DNA of 64,000 nt from NCBI GenBank assembly GCA_948144175.1, contig CANXME010002549.1, forward strand, positions 372,001 to 436,000, read 5' to 3'. Below are positions 50,300-62,329 of this stretch, piece by piece. Source of the stretch: Closterium sp. NIES-65. Lineage: Eukaryota > Streptophyta > Zygnematophyceae > Desmidiales > Closteriaceae. The position numbers and the translations under genes are program-made. Each line of letters starts with the position of its first letter. Positions within the stretch are counted from its first letter, which is position 1. The notes under the pieces were generated by a model. It had not been told where the DNA came from. It saw nothing but the letters and a program-made list of their open reading frames with translations, and did no database searches.

Positions 50300-53200
50300 T
50301 CAAGAGGTGAGCAAGTGAGGTAAGGCAGACACAAGACCCAACTGAGTACAGAAGCGCTGATGATCACAAGGCGCAAGCGCCTTGGTGAAGATATCAGCAG
50401 TGTTGGCCTCAGAGGCCACGTATGCAAGGCGCAACTAACCACGCTGCTGCAACTCACGAGCAAGAAAGTAGCGGAGAGCAATGTGCTTCGTTCTGTGCTC
50501 CAGTCGCTCCTCTCGACACAAGGCCAGCATGGCCTTGTTGTCTACGTACAGCACTGGAGGAGAACGGGGCGGCTCTCCGAGGTCAGTCGGCAGGTAGGTG
50601 AGCCAGCGAAGCTCCTGTGCAGCCATGGCTCCTGCGTAGATCTCAGCCTCACAACTGGAGCCGAGAACAGAAGACGAGCGGGTAGCCCGCCACGAAACAG
50701 AGCCGGAACCAAGGCTGAAGGTGTAACCCTGTGACGACCGCTGCGTAGCCTGGTCGTCAGCCCAAGAAGCGTCTTCGTGTCCAGCGAGGACCACTGGACT
50801 CTGCCCTCCAAGCACAAGCCCCATGCCCAACGTACTGCACAAGTAGCGCAACACCCTCTTCGCTGCAGCCATGTGCTCCGGTCTGTGTCTCCCTTGAGCA
50901 ACATAGCGTGCGAGAATGCTAAGAGGGTATGCAAGGTCAGGTTGTGTGCAGGTCATCAGGTACATGAGGCAGCCAACAAGCTCTGGGTACGGGCCACTCG
51001 ACTCTACGGACTCATCCGAAGGCAGAGCTGAGAGCGAGTGGCGAGTAGGCAGAGGAGTGGCCTGAGGCGAGGAGTACGTGAAGCCGAAGCGCTGAAGGAC
51101 CTGCTGCACCATGTGTGACAGAGTCAGGGTAATGGTGCGGCATGCTCTGTCCCGGGTGATGTGCAAGCCAAGGTAGGTGCGCAGTTCACCCAGGTGTGTG
51201 CATGTGTGTCTCTTCTGCAGCTCGGACTTCACGTGGGCGAGACCAGCAGTGTCAACAGTGGCAAAGACCAGGGCGTCGACGTACACGAGGATGTAGAGCG
51301 GCGGCAGAGAGGTGTCGGTGCGCAGAAACAGCGACGGTCGGCAGTAGAGGGAGCAAACCCAAGAGCCGCAAGTGTAGTCCTCAGTGTGTCGTGCCACTCA
51401 CGTAGTGCCTGGCGGAGACCGTAGACTGGCCGCCAGAGGCTCCACTGGGTGCCAGGAGGAAAAGTCCCAGTGAAGCCAGGTGGGGGGCGCAGCCAGATCT
51501 CCTCGTGCAGGCTGCCCTGCAAGAAAGCAGTGCTGAAGTCAAGAGAGTGTAGCTCGTAGTCACGGTGAGTAGTTATGTGCAGCAGCACCCGAAGAGTGGT
51601 CATCTTCGGGGTGGGAGAGAAGGTCTGAAAGTAGTCAACTCCCTGCCGCTGACTGAAGCCACGAGCCACGTAACGCGCCTTGAAGACAGGCGGAGAACCC
51701 GGCGGCCGCTTCACCCTGAAGATCCACATGCCACTGACGATGTTCGCCCCAGGAGGGGGGATAGCGTCAACGTAGGTGCTTGTGGACTTCCAGGAAGCCA
51801 TCTCTGCATCCATAGCTGCCTGCCACTAAGAGGAGTAGGGACCCTCTATCGCCTCCGCGTAAGAGCGCGGAGTCGGGATGTCAAGTGCATCCGGGTCTCC
51901 CTCAGGGGTAAGCAGTACGGACGAGAGATGAGGTGAAGCAGCTGCCAGACACTGGAACTCCTCCTGCCTGTCCTCAAGGACGTCCGTGCCAAGGGCACAC
52001 TCACCCCCGACGGACGGAGGACAGACAGACACAGACTCAGCAACAAGACTGGCAGCTTAGTCTAGACGACAGCGAGCAGCAAAGTCGACGAGCTCAGCAA
52101 CTAAGGCAGACGCAGTAGTGGACTCGAAGAAAGGGTCAGTGACAACAGTGGCAAGGAGACGCGTGACAGTAGGACTGGCAGCACGAAGAGAGTCCGACTC
52201 GGGGTCGGCAAGAGCAGGAAGAGAAGACTGAGGAGGAGAAGGCAAAGAGGCACGCAGAGGAGCAGTGGGCGGACGCAGAGACATCCGGTGCGTGCCAGGG
52301 ACAGGAGGAGGACGCTGACGCGAACCACGACCACTAGTGCGAGCAGCACGGACAGGCGACGCAGGGCGAGACGCAGGCTTACGACGCTCAGTTAGACCTC
52401 CAGTAGGACTAGTGTAGGGAGAAGGAGCAGGCAGTGGGGAAGCCGGCTGTAACTGTAACTGTGATGGGACAGGCTGTGGACACTCTAAGGGAGGAGGAGG
52501 ACTAGTAGAAGACGGGAGACCAAGAACCTGCTGAAGGAGCGGAACGAAGTACGGCCGAGGCCGCGCGGCGACTCCAGACACAGCAGGAACAGCACCAGTA
52601 CCCCCAGTGGTAGCACCAGCGCCAGCAGCACCTCCAGCTCCAGTACCTCCAGCAGCACAAGAAGCACCCCCAGCAGGACCGCCTCCAGGACCGACAGCGC
52701 CAACACCCTCATCAGCTCCAGCTCCTGAAGTACCCGCAGGCCCAGCAGCTCCAGGACTCCCAGTATGAGCACCTCCGGGACCCGTGGCACCAGCACCCTC
52801 AGCAGCCTAAGAAACTCCAGCTCCAGCAGCACGCCTCCAGCGCCGGGCAAACCACTCGCGCAGCTCCTGTGGAGAGAGTGGCTCCCGCCGAGACGAAGCA
52901 CCCGGAGAACCGCCAGGCACAGCACCACCAGAAGCCAAACGAGCAGGCCCAGCTCCCTCAGGCTCCGCACCCCCAGGCTTTGCACCTCCATGCGAAGGAC
53001 CCCCAGGCTCAGCACCCCCAGGCGTAGCACCCCCATGCTTAGCACCCCCAGGCTCAGCACCCCAAGGCTCAGCACCCCCAGGCGTAGCACCCACACGCTC
53101 AGCACCCCCAGAGTCAGCACCCCCAGGCTCAGCACCCTCATCAGCACCAGAGTCACCAGTGACCTCGACAGGCTCAACTGTGTCTAACTGGGACACACTT

Positions 53201-55135
53201 GAAGGGGCAGGACCTTGAGGGGGAAGGGGGTCTACCAAGGGGGGACCTAGCACAAGAAAGAGCGGTGGGGGGGGGAGGGACGGAGTGCGGTAGGGGAAGA
53301 GACGGTAGTAGGGGACCGACTCGTCAAACGTGACGTCCTGGGAGAACAGAACACGGCGAGAGGTGGGGTGGTAGAACTGCCACCCTGGCGCGTCAGGGGG
53401 GAAGCCAAGGAAGACGCAAGGAGCAGCACGAGGGGACAACTTGTCTGCAGACAAGTCGCGGACAAACGCCCGAGATCCCCAGATACGGAACGCAGACGCA
53501 TCGCCAACCTTCCCCGTCCACAGCAAAGCTGGGGAGGTCTCCGGCATGGAGACCCTGGGCTGAAGGTTGATCTGATGCGCCGCATACCGAACCGCAAACG
53601 GCCACAGAAAATGGGGGGCAGCCGCATGCATCATGGACGTACGGGCGACGTCCATGACCATGCCAATGCGGTGCTCTGCAATCCCATTTTGCTGTGGAGA
53701 GTCCGGAAGCGTGAAGGTATGGCAGATGCCTCGTACACGACAGTAGGCTCACAGAAGGCCAGAGGAGAACTCTCCGCCTCTGTCAGAGTACAGACGCAAA
53801 ACAGGAAAGTCCGAGCCGAAGCTCTGCCTGAGCTGGAGACGAGCTGCGCGGATCCAGTCGATCAACACCTCAGTGACGTCACCCTTGCTGCGCAAGGGGA
53901 AGACTGTGGTGTAACGCGAGTAGTCGTCAACCACCAGCAGGAAGTAGCGCTCGTGACCCTGTCCACGGACGCGGGTTGGGCCCCACACGTCCATGTGAAG
54001 CGTCTGCAGCGGGGCCTCTGTCGGAGGAAACTAGGAGGAGTGAGGGGCAGCCCGCTGCCGCCCCTCGACACAGGGGACGCAGGTAGGGCCAGGCCCCGGA
54101 GGAAGGGGAGGGAGGGACCGGGGAAGACCAGAGACAAGAACACGGGAGGCCATGCTTCGGAGACGAAGCAGGGAGGGGTGACCAAGGCGGTGGTGCCAGA
54201 GGAGAGTCTTGTGAGAGAGGAGGCGACACGAGCAAGGGGCAGACTCAGGACCAGACTTGGACGCTGCAGCAAACACCTGACCAAACGCAGTGACAGGAGG
54301 AGACTCAGTGGTCAGTGTGTACAGGCTCGATCCCGGCCGACGTGTAAACGTGGCCAGGTGTCGGCCTGTCCGAGCGTCCGTGCAGTGGGTCACTTGCTAA
54401 CGTGCAAGAGTGAATTGGTGAGCCCCCGCATCTTGTAGGTCAGCACCACTCACTAAGTTCGTAGAGAACGAGGGGAGGTAAAGACCAGACAGGGTGCCAG
54501 TGGGGGCCGCCGGACACGGGAGGACAGTGGAGAAGTGCGCAAGGACAGGACCCCCAGAGGGGTCTGCCAGAGAGACTGCAACTGGCCGACCAAGCGGCGT
54601 GAGTGTGGTGCGGTTTCGAAAGAAGGAGCGGGAAGCCCTCGAGTCAAGGGTGAAGGTGAGGGAGGCCAAAGCCGACGTGGTACCTGAGAGCGCAGACTCA
54701 CCAGCACCTGAGGAAGCAGACGCACTGGCACCTAGAGCAGCAGCCTCGCTAGCACCTAGAGCAGTAGCCTCACCGGTACCTAGAGCAGCAGTCTCAATGC
54801 CCGGGTCGTGCGTAAAACACCGGTAACAGTCACCCTCATCACTAATAGTGGCAGCATACATGGCAGCAAGAATAGCATCAAAGTCAAGGTCAAAGATAGC
54901 TACTCCCGCCCTAGACAGCTCACCCCAGCGGGGGATCTCAGTGGCCTCCGGGAACTGGTGACGCCAAGCGTCCGTCAGGCGGCCAAAGTAGCGCTGGGTG
55001 GAGTGCGCACCCCCACACTGCTCACCTGCGCGGTCGCCGGTTCGTAGGACGTAGGTGCACGGACCAGTACCCCCACCCCGCTGACGTGCAGCGTACCACT
55101 CACGGAGCTGCTAAGGGGGGGGGATGTCACGAGTG

Positions 55136-55167
<32 letters not shown>

Positions 55168-56207
55168 CGGACCACCACCAGAGCTGACCCTCTGCGCAGC
55201 GCCACCCCGACCAGCTCCACCTCCTCCGCCACCGCCTCCTCCACCGCCGCCACCTCCTCCACCACCGCTCCCACCGCCACCGCCGCCGCCGCCTCCGCCT
55301 CCACTGCCACCACCGTCACCGCCACCCCCGCCACCACTCCAACCGCCACCCCCACTCCCTCCGCCGCCTCCACCGTCGCCTCCACCGCCCCCGCTAGCTC
55401 CTCCAGCGCCCCTGCCCCCCTTGCCCTTGCCAGGGCGGCGTCTCCCGCTAGGGGTAGACGCCGCAGTGACCGACTCAAGCCCAACTAGGTCGGCCGCAAC
55501 AGCAGAGGCAACAGAGGGCAAAAGGGGGGAGGGGGAACACCCCAACAAAGATGGGGGTGCGAGGGTCACCACGGGAGGCTCCTACAGCGACTATGCTCTT
55601 CTCTGCTGCTAGGAGGGCCTTCTCGAGGAGGTCAACAGTGAGATTGGTGGGGCAAACTGAGAGGAAGTGGTCCCGGACTACGCGAAGAGAGTCATGGAGC
55701 CGGGTGACTATGTAGTAGAGGGTGATGTACATGGGGGGGGGGGGGGTTCTTGGCGCAGAACTCAGCAGGAAGCGCAGCGCGGTAGCGAGTGTCACTAGTG
55801 CGGAGGTGCGTAATGAGGTCAGCGACTGTGGGAAATGTAGCAAGGTCAGGGAAGAGGTAGGGTAGCATGAGGCGGCTCAGTGCAGCAGTGGCAGGGGAGG
55901 AGTAGCGTGCAACTACAGCGTCGTACAAGGTCTGAGCACCCTTGTACTGGCTAAAGTGCGCACGCTCAGAGGTAGGCAGGTGGCGACGCACAGCAAGACG
56001 TGCAGCAGCATCGCGTGTGGCCCATTGTGAGCGAACAATGGCATCAGCATCAGCAGCAGGGGCAGGAGAGGCACCAGAGGTGAGGTCAAAGAGGGTGAGA
56101 CCGTCCGCCCTATCGCACTGTAGGAAAAGCTGCAGGTCATCTATCCAGACGTCAAAGTCAATGGCCTGACCCTCAGCGTCAAAAGCGAGGACTCTAGGGG
56201 TAGCCAT
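50300..56207 (-). pseudogene. copia gag-pol of element E
   Basis: Gag starts at ATG 56207 (MATPRVLAFDAEGQAIDF) and contains the capsid-like region to about 55700, where a G-run (55735-55748) shifts the frame. A Gly-rich tract follows, then the atypical zinc knuckle with its last Cys changed to Tyr (QCGGAHSTQRYF, about 55020). Protease reads LDSRASRSFF with Arg in place of the catalytic-loop Gly. Integrase lies at 53994-52807 in pieces. The linker has GGAEP-type repeats (52960-53130). Reverse transcriptase spans 51813-50900 with a shift near 51360 and the catalytic motif altered to YVDA. RNase H ends at about 50300. Multiple stops and shifts make it a clear pseudogene. Confidence 0.87.
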
Positions 56208-56253
56208 GACAGTAGTAGACTAGTAGCGCGAACAGTGGGGTAAGGGCAGTGTA

Positions 56254-57175
56254 GTGGTAGAGGCGCTACTCTTACCGGACAGGGCGGCCCGGGTGGCTCG
56301 GCGGCTCGGCGGCTCGGCAGGAACTGCAGCTCGGCGTGCGGCGCCCCGGCGGCTCGGGCGGTTCAGGTGGCGCGGCGGCTCGGGCGGCTCGGGTGGCGCT
56401 GTCGGCTCGGTGGGGACGGCGGGGCCGCGTGAAGGCGGGGCCGGGGCCGGGAAGGGCGGGCGACGGGGCGTGTAGCGGCTGGGCCGGGGCCGGGAAGGGT
56501 AGCGCCGGGGCCGAGAAGGGCGGCTCGGGGCCGCAGGGGTAGGTGACGGGGCCAGCAGAGGCTGGGCCGGGGCCGGGAAGGGCAGCGCCGGGGCCGAGAA
56601 GGGCGGCTCAGGGCCGCAGGAGTAGGCGACGGGGCCAGCAGAGGCGGGGCCGGGTCGGGAAGGGCGGCGTCGGGGCCGGGAACGGGCGGCGCCGGGGCCG
56701 TGGGGTAGGCGACGGGGCCAGCAGAGGCTGGGCCGGGTCGGGAAGGGCGGCGCCGGGGCCGCGGGGTAGGCGACGGGGCCGCAGGGCGGCGGATCGGGGC
56801 CGGGAAGGGCGGCGCCGGGTCCGGGAAGGGCGGCGCCGGGGCCACAGGGCTAGGCGACGGGGCCAGCAGAGGCGGGGCCGGGTCGGGAAGGGCGGCGTCG
56901 GGGCCGGGAAGGGCAGCGCCGGGGCCGCAGGAGTAGGCGACGGGGCCGCTAGGGTGGCGGATTGGGGCCGCGAGGGCGGCGCGACGCAGCCGCTAGGGCG
57001 GCGCGACGGGATGGGCCCGTAAGGGCGACGCGACGGGGCCGCTAAGGCGGCGGGACAGGGTAGAGAGAGGTGAGCGCGACTCGGGCAGGGGCTGAGCGCG
57101 CTCCGGGCAGTAAAAAAAAAAATCGAATCGGTGGGCCCTAGGAACAGTTCCCACGAGGGAACCTGCTCAATACCA
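56254..57175 (-). repeat. GC-rich repetitive leader of element E
   Basis: Degenerate GGGAAGGGCGGCGCCGGGGC units and GGCGACGGGGCCAGCAGAGG units dominate about 56450-56950. No gene is supported. Confidence 0.72.
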
Positions 57176-57300
57176 TGAGAAAACTAGAACGAGAATGAAT
57201 GGACTATGAAACAGTTGGGTACAATACAAACCTAGAAAGCTGTACCCCATATGTGCTACCCCACTATAGCCTACAGCAGCTATGTCATATAAATCTAACA
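57176..57300 (-). repeat. 5' LTR of element E
   Basis: 125 bp, TGTTAGATTT at 57300 to TTCTCA at 57176. It differs from the 3' LTR at about six positions, so it is older than the insertions of H and K. Confidence 0.92.
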
Positions 57301-58182
57301 AGAGCATCTACGCTCCTGGCCTGTAGGCCCACCTGCTTTCGCTGCTGTACTGTCTGTCGCGTGCCTCGTGGCGCGCGGCGTTTTTTTTTTTCCTGCCATG
57401 CGCCCCAAACGCGTGGCGGTTTCCTGCCCACCGCGCGCCCCGGCGTGCGGCGGTTTTTTGCTTGGTGCGTCGCCCCACCTGACCCGCGCCCCGCCCCGTG
57501 GGACCCGCGCCTCGCCCCCGCTGGACCCGCGCGACGCCCTGCGGGACCCGCGCGCTGCCCTGCTGGACCCGCACGCCGCCTCCGCCTGACGCGCGCGATG
57601 CCCTGCGGGGCTCGCGCGCTGCCTCGCTGGACCCGCACGACGCCTTGCGGGGCTCGCGCGTTGCCCCGCTGGACCCGCGCGACGCCCTGCGGGACCCGCG
57701 CGCCGCCCCTGCTGGACCCGTACGCTTCCCCGCTGGACCCGAGCGCCGCCCTTGGGGACCCGCGCGCCGCCCCACTTGGACCCGCATGCCGCTCGCGCCC
57801 TGCTCGTTGCGAGCGCCCCAGAGCCCGCCCGCGCCCTGCACGTCGCGACGCCGCGCGCCCTCCCCCCTCCTCCTTCGACTTCCTGCTGCTCGTGCAGCCG
57901 TGTGGAGGGTATGGGGGTGGCGGAGGTAAGGGGGGGTATGGGGGTGGTGGGAGTGCGTGACCAGCTGCCCCTCCTCCTCTCTCTCCCACTTCTGCAGCTA
58001 CCGCTAAGGGGGGGATGGAGTGGGTGAGGTTGGGGAGTGGCGCTAGCCGGGGGGGATGTGAGAGAGGGGTTGGGGGCAATGGGGGGAGGTTGAAAGGAGA
58101 TAGCTGCTGTGGAGGCAGCAGCGCAAGTAGTCCGGATGCCTTTGCTCCGGTAGCCAGCGAGCCCATTGCGCCAGTCACCCGT

Positions 58183-58945
58183 TGTGAGAGTACGACGACT
58201 TATGCCAGCTATGCTTGCTTGCCTTTACTTTATTATGCTATTTCTAGCATAGGATTATTTTATGCATGCATGAATTGCTTGATTTCCTAGGCTTGGTGCT
58301 TTCCTATATCTTATTATAGTTATCGCACCCAGCTAGGTTGCGCGCATCGAATTCTGGGCTTTTCGGTTGCCACCGAATTGCCTTCTCCCGAATTCGGGAA
58401 GGGTCTGTTCGGGACGCTTCGCGACCCTCGGAACCTTAGCGTAACACCTGGTTACTGGGCCTTGTGTTGAGCCCATATATAGCCTCGTGTTGTACCCAGG
58501 TGATCATTCAGTTCACATTCTCTTTTCTGAGCTCGATCCTAGATCCTCACTCTTCGTAATCAAAGCCGTTTACACGCGAAGTTTTTTCGACCGCTAAAAC
58601 CGAGTCTTAAAAAACCGTGGGGGCGATGACTTTTAAACAACGACTTCATATACGTAAAACCGGTTCCCTGTTTTTCACTCCCCCTCGATTTCGGTTTTCG
58701 AACGCGCAATGTCAGCCATGGAGGGTCAAGGCGAGAAATACGCGATGACGAGCGACATCGCCAGACTTTGCACTGACGTAGAACAGACGCAGGCGGCGAT
58801 TCGGCAAATTGAGGCCCTTCTGACAAACCAATCCGCAGCCGCCACCGCAGCAGTCAATGCAGCAGCGAACGTCGCAGCGATAGAACCAGCTGCGGCAGCA
58901 ACATTGACATTTCATGGACCGATGGCACCACCTTCGTCGAACCTC
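58183..58945 (+). mobile_element. 5' fragment of another LTR-type element (tentative)
   Basis: The sequence changes abruptly at 58183 (TGTGAGAGTACG) from N3 leader to AT-richer DNA with LTR-like traits, such as a TG start and CCCATATATAGCC near 58470. It is followed by a short frame from 58709. It ends where copia fragment F begins, near 58945. No second LTR or target duplication is visible, so the boundaries are uncertain. Confidence 0.4.
58709..58945 (+). pseudogene. possible gag N-terminus, truncated
   Basis: The ATG at 58709 opens MSAMEGQGEKYAMTSDIARL followed by a short predicted coiled coil (DVEQTQAAIRQIEALL) and an Ala-rich stretch. A coiled-coil start resembles the gag of the gypsy element at 5873, but I cannot align the two. 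The frame runs into sequence antisense to RNase H of element F and is therefore truncated. A chance frame cannot be excluded. Confidence 0.3.
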
Positions 58946-61900
58946 AAAGTAGCTGCGTGTAGAACGCCAAGAAATTGAACCAGAGCCAAGGCTAAAGGTG
59001 TAACCCTGTGACGACCGCTAAGTAGCCTGGTCGTCAACCCAAGAAGCGTCTGAGTGCCCAGTGAGAACAACTGAGCTCCTCCCTCCAAGCACGAGCCTCA
59101 TGCCTGATGTACTGCACAAGTAGCGCAGTACCCTCTTAGCAGCATCCATGTGCACCTTTCGGTGCCGACCAGGAGCCAAATAGCGAGCCAGAAGGCCAAG
59201 AGGGTACGAGAGGTCAGCACAAGTGCAAGTCATCAGATACATGAGGCAGCCAACTAGCTTTGTGTAAGCACCACTCGGCTCTACGGACTCGTCCAAAGGT
59301 GGAGCTGAGAGCGAGTGACCTGTAGCCAGAGGAGTGGCCTGTGCCGAGGACCAAGTGAAGCCGAAGCGCTGAAGGACCTGCTGCACCATGTGTGACTGAG
59401 TCTGTGTGATGGTGCGGCGTGCTCTGTCCCGGGTGATATGCAAGACAAGGTAGCTGCGCAGTTCACCCAGGTCTGTGCACGTGTGTCTCTTCTGCAGCTC
59501 CGACTTCACCACGGGGAGAGCCTCAGTGTCAGCAGTGGCAAATACCAAGTCGTCGACGTACACGAGGATGTAGAACGGCGGCAGCGAAGTGTCGGTGCGT
59601 AGAAACAGCGACGGGTCACCAGTAGAAGGCGCGAACCCAAGAGCCGCAAGTGTAGTCCTCAGTGTGTCGTGCCACTCACGTGGCGCCTGGCGGAGACCGT
59701 AGACTGGCCGCCGGAGGCTCCACTGGGTACCAGGAGGGAACGACCCAGTGAAGCCAAGAGGGCGGCGCAGCCAGATCTCCTCGTGCAGGCTGCCCTGCAA
59801 GAAAGCTGTGCTGAAGTCAAGAGAGTGAAGCTCGTAGTCACGCTGAGCGGCAACGTGCAGTAGCACCCAAAGAGTGGTCATCTTCGGGGTGGGGGAGAAG
59901 GTCTGGAAGAAGTCAACTCCCTCTCGCTGACAGAAGCCTCGAGCAACGTAACGAGCCTTGAAGACAGGCGGAGAACCTGGCGGCCGCTTCACCCTGAAAA
60001 TCCACATGCCACTGACGATGTTCGCCCCAGAAGGGGGAACCTCGTTGACGTAAGTGCCAATGGACTTCTAGGATGCCATCTTTGCGTCCATGGCTGACTG
60101 CCACTGAGAGGAGTACTCACCCGCGATCACCTCAGCGTAAGAGCGCGGGGTCGGGATGTCTCGTGCATCAGGGTCTCCCTTAGGTGCAATCAGCATGGAC
60201 ACGAGATGAGGTACAGCGGCGGCAAAGCACTCAAACTCCTCCTACCTGTCCTCAAGGACGTCCGTGCCAAGATCACACTCACCCCCGATGGACGGAGGAT
60301 AGACAGACTCAGACTCAGCAAAAAGACTGGCAGCGTAGTCTAGACGATAGTGAGCAGCAAAGTCGACAAGCTCAGCAACCAAGGCAGACGCAGCAGCTGA
60401 CTCAAAGTAAGGGTCAGTGACAGCAGTGGCCAGGAGACGCGTGACAGTAGGACTAGCAGTACAAAGAGAGTCAGACTTTGGGTCGGCAAGGGCTGGAAGA
60501 GAGGACGCAGGAGGAGAAGGCAGCGGGACACGCTGTGGAGCAGTGGAAGGACGAAGCGCCATGTGGTGAGTGCCTGGGACAGCAGGAGGACGCTGACGCG
60601 GGACACGACGACCAGTGCGAGCAGCACGAACAGGTGACGCAGAACAAGACTCAGGCGACACAGGACGAGACTCAGGCTCACGACGCTCCGTAAGACCTCT
60701 TGTCGGACCAGTGTAGGGAGAAGGACTAGGAAGTGGCGAGGCAGGCTGTAACTGTAACTGCGACTGGACAGGCGGAGGACACTCTAAGGAGGGAGCAAGA
60801 CAAGGAGGAGGCGGCTGACCAAGAACTTGCTGAAGGAGGGAAACGAAGTACGGCTCTGGCCGTGAAGCGCCCCTAGAACCAGCAGAGACCGCACCAGAAC
60901 CTTTAGCAGCAGCTCCAACTCCCTCAGCACCACCAGCAGCTCCAGTACCTCCAGCAGCACCAGCAGCACCTCCAGCAGGACCAGCACCAGCAGCACCTCC
61001 AGCAGCACCAGTACCTCCAGCAGCACCAGCCCCAGTACCAGTAGCACCACTAGCAGCTCCAGCAGTTCCAGTACCTCTAGCAGCACCAGCACCACCTCCA
61101 GCAGGACCAGCTCCAGCACCTCCAGTAGCACCCCCAGTCCCAGCAGCTCCAGTACCGCCAGTACGAGCACCTCCAGGACCAGTGGCTCCAGCACCTCCAG
61201 CGCCAACCCCAGGGTCAGCAGCAACACCAAATCCAGTAGGCTCAACGCCCTCAGCTCCAGCTCCAGTAGCACCTCCAGCTCCCACAGCACCACGGCGGCG
61301 GAGACAGTACCAAGAGTACCACTCACGCAGCTGCTGGGAAGAGAGAACGCCCCTTGGCGCAGCACCCCCAGGCTCAGGACCTCCAGACTCAGCACCCCCA
61401 GGGACAGCACCCCCAGTCTCAGCACCCCCAGGCTCAGCACCCGCAGTCTCCGCACCCCCAGGCTCAGCACCCCCAGTCTCCGCACCCCCAGGCTCAGCAC
61501 CCCCAGCCGCAGTACCCCAAGACCCAGCACCACCAGGCTCAACCCGCTCAGGCTCAGCATGCTCAGGCTCAGCACGCTCAGTTCCTCGCGCAAGACCAAC
61601 GTCCACAGCTACCTCGACAGGCTCGACCGTGTCTACCTGGGAAACACCTGAGGGAGCAGGACCCTGGGGAGGCAGGGGGTCTATTGAAGCAGCACCTGGC
61701 GTGAGGAAGAGCGGCGGAGGGGGGAGCGGGGCAGTGTGGTAGGGGAAGAGACGGTAAAAGGGGACCGACTCGTCAAACGTGACGTCCTGAGAGGGGAAGA
61801 CACGGCGCGAGGTGGGGTGGTAAAACTGCCACCCAGGCGCATCAGAGACAAAGCCCAGGAAGACACAAGGAGCGGCACGAGAGGAGAGCTTGTCTGCGGA

Positions 61901-62084
61901 CGTATCGCGGACAAAGGCACGAGATCCCTAGACTGGGAACACAGACGCATCGCCAACCGCTCCCGTCCAACGCAGTGTCAGCGAGGTCTCCGGAATGGAG
62001 ACATGGGGCCAGAGGTTGAGCTGATGCACGGCGTACCGGACCGCAAACGGCCATAGAAAATGGGGGGCAGCCGCATGGATCAAG
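58945..62084 (-). pseudogene. copia pol fragment (element F)
   Basis: Minus-strand pol fragments of the E/H type, from integrase (HAAAPHFLWPFAVRYAVHQL at 62080-62020) to RNase H. Integrase C-terminal part: 61956-61681. Gly/Ala/Pro linker with GGAEPGGAETGGAEP-type repeats and one QLREWYSWY module: 61606-60242. Reverse transcriptase with LVYVDDLVF: 60007-59018. It ends inside RNase H near 58945 (GSGSISWRS), without tail or LTR. Its upstream part is cut by element L at 62085. Stops and shifts occur near 61930, 61650, 60240 and 60070. Confidence 0.83.
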
Positions 62085-62213
62085 TGTCAGATTTATATGA
62101 CATAGTTGCTGTAGGCTATAGTGGGGTAGCACATATGGGGTACAGGTTTTCTAGGGTTGTATTTGTACCCAATCTTTCCTTAGTCATTTCATTCCTGTTT
62201 TCTTTATTTCACA
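62085..62213 (+). repeat. 5' LTR of element L
   Basis: 129 bp, TGTCAGATTT to ATTTCACA. The hairpin GGTCCTA (62226-62232)/TAGGACC (62236-62242) follows the primer site, then GCGCGCC-CCGA-GGCGCGC and GCGACCC-CTC-GGGTCGC stems. Confidence 0.9.
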
Positions 62214-62329
62214 TGGTATAGAGCGGGTCCTACCTTAGGACCGTTTTTTTTAAGGCCCACCGAAGCGCGCCCCGAGGCGCGCCTTTTTTTTAGCGACCCC
62301 CTCGGGTCGCCTTTTCCCTCGCGGCCCCG

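Larger units (their letters stand above)
49965..57300 (-). mobile_element. full-length, degenerate Ty1/copia element (E)
   Basis: A 7.3-kb minus-strand element inserted immediately after the primer site of N3, with the duplication AGAGC at 49960-49964 and 57301-57305. The LTRs are 57176-57300 (5') and 49965-50090 (3'), differing at about six positions. The primer site TGGTATTGAGC reads leftward from 57175, followed by a hairpin at 57162-57147. Gag-pol (56207-50300) carries many lesions. Confidence 0.94.
49823..58182 (+). mobile_element. non-autonomous copia-type element N3, split by element E
   Basis: The 5' LTR is 49823-49952 and the primer site TGCTATCAGAGC 49953-49964. Element E then intervenes, and the leader resumes at 57306 with CTACGCTCCTGGCCTGTAGG, which matches the leaders of N1 and N2 at the same distance from the primer site. 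The leader continues with repetitive CGCGACGCCCTGCGGGACC-type units (about 57480-57790) and a short tract related to the N2 repeats (58100-58180). It is cut off at 58182 before any tail, PPT or 3' LTR. Confidence 0.8.
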
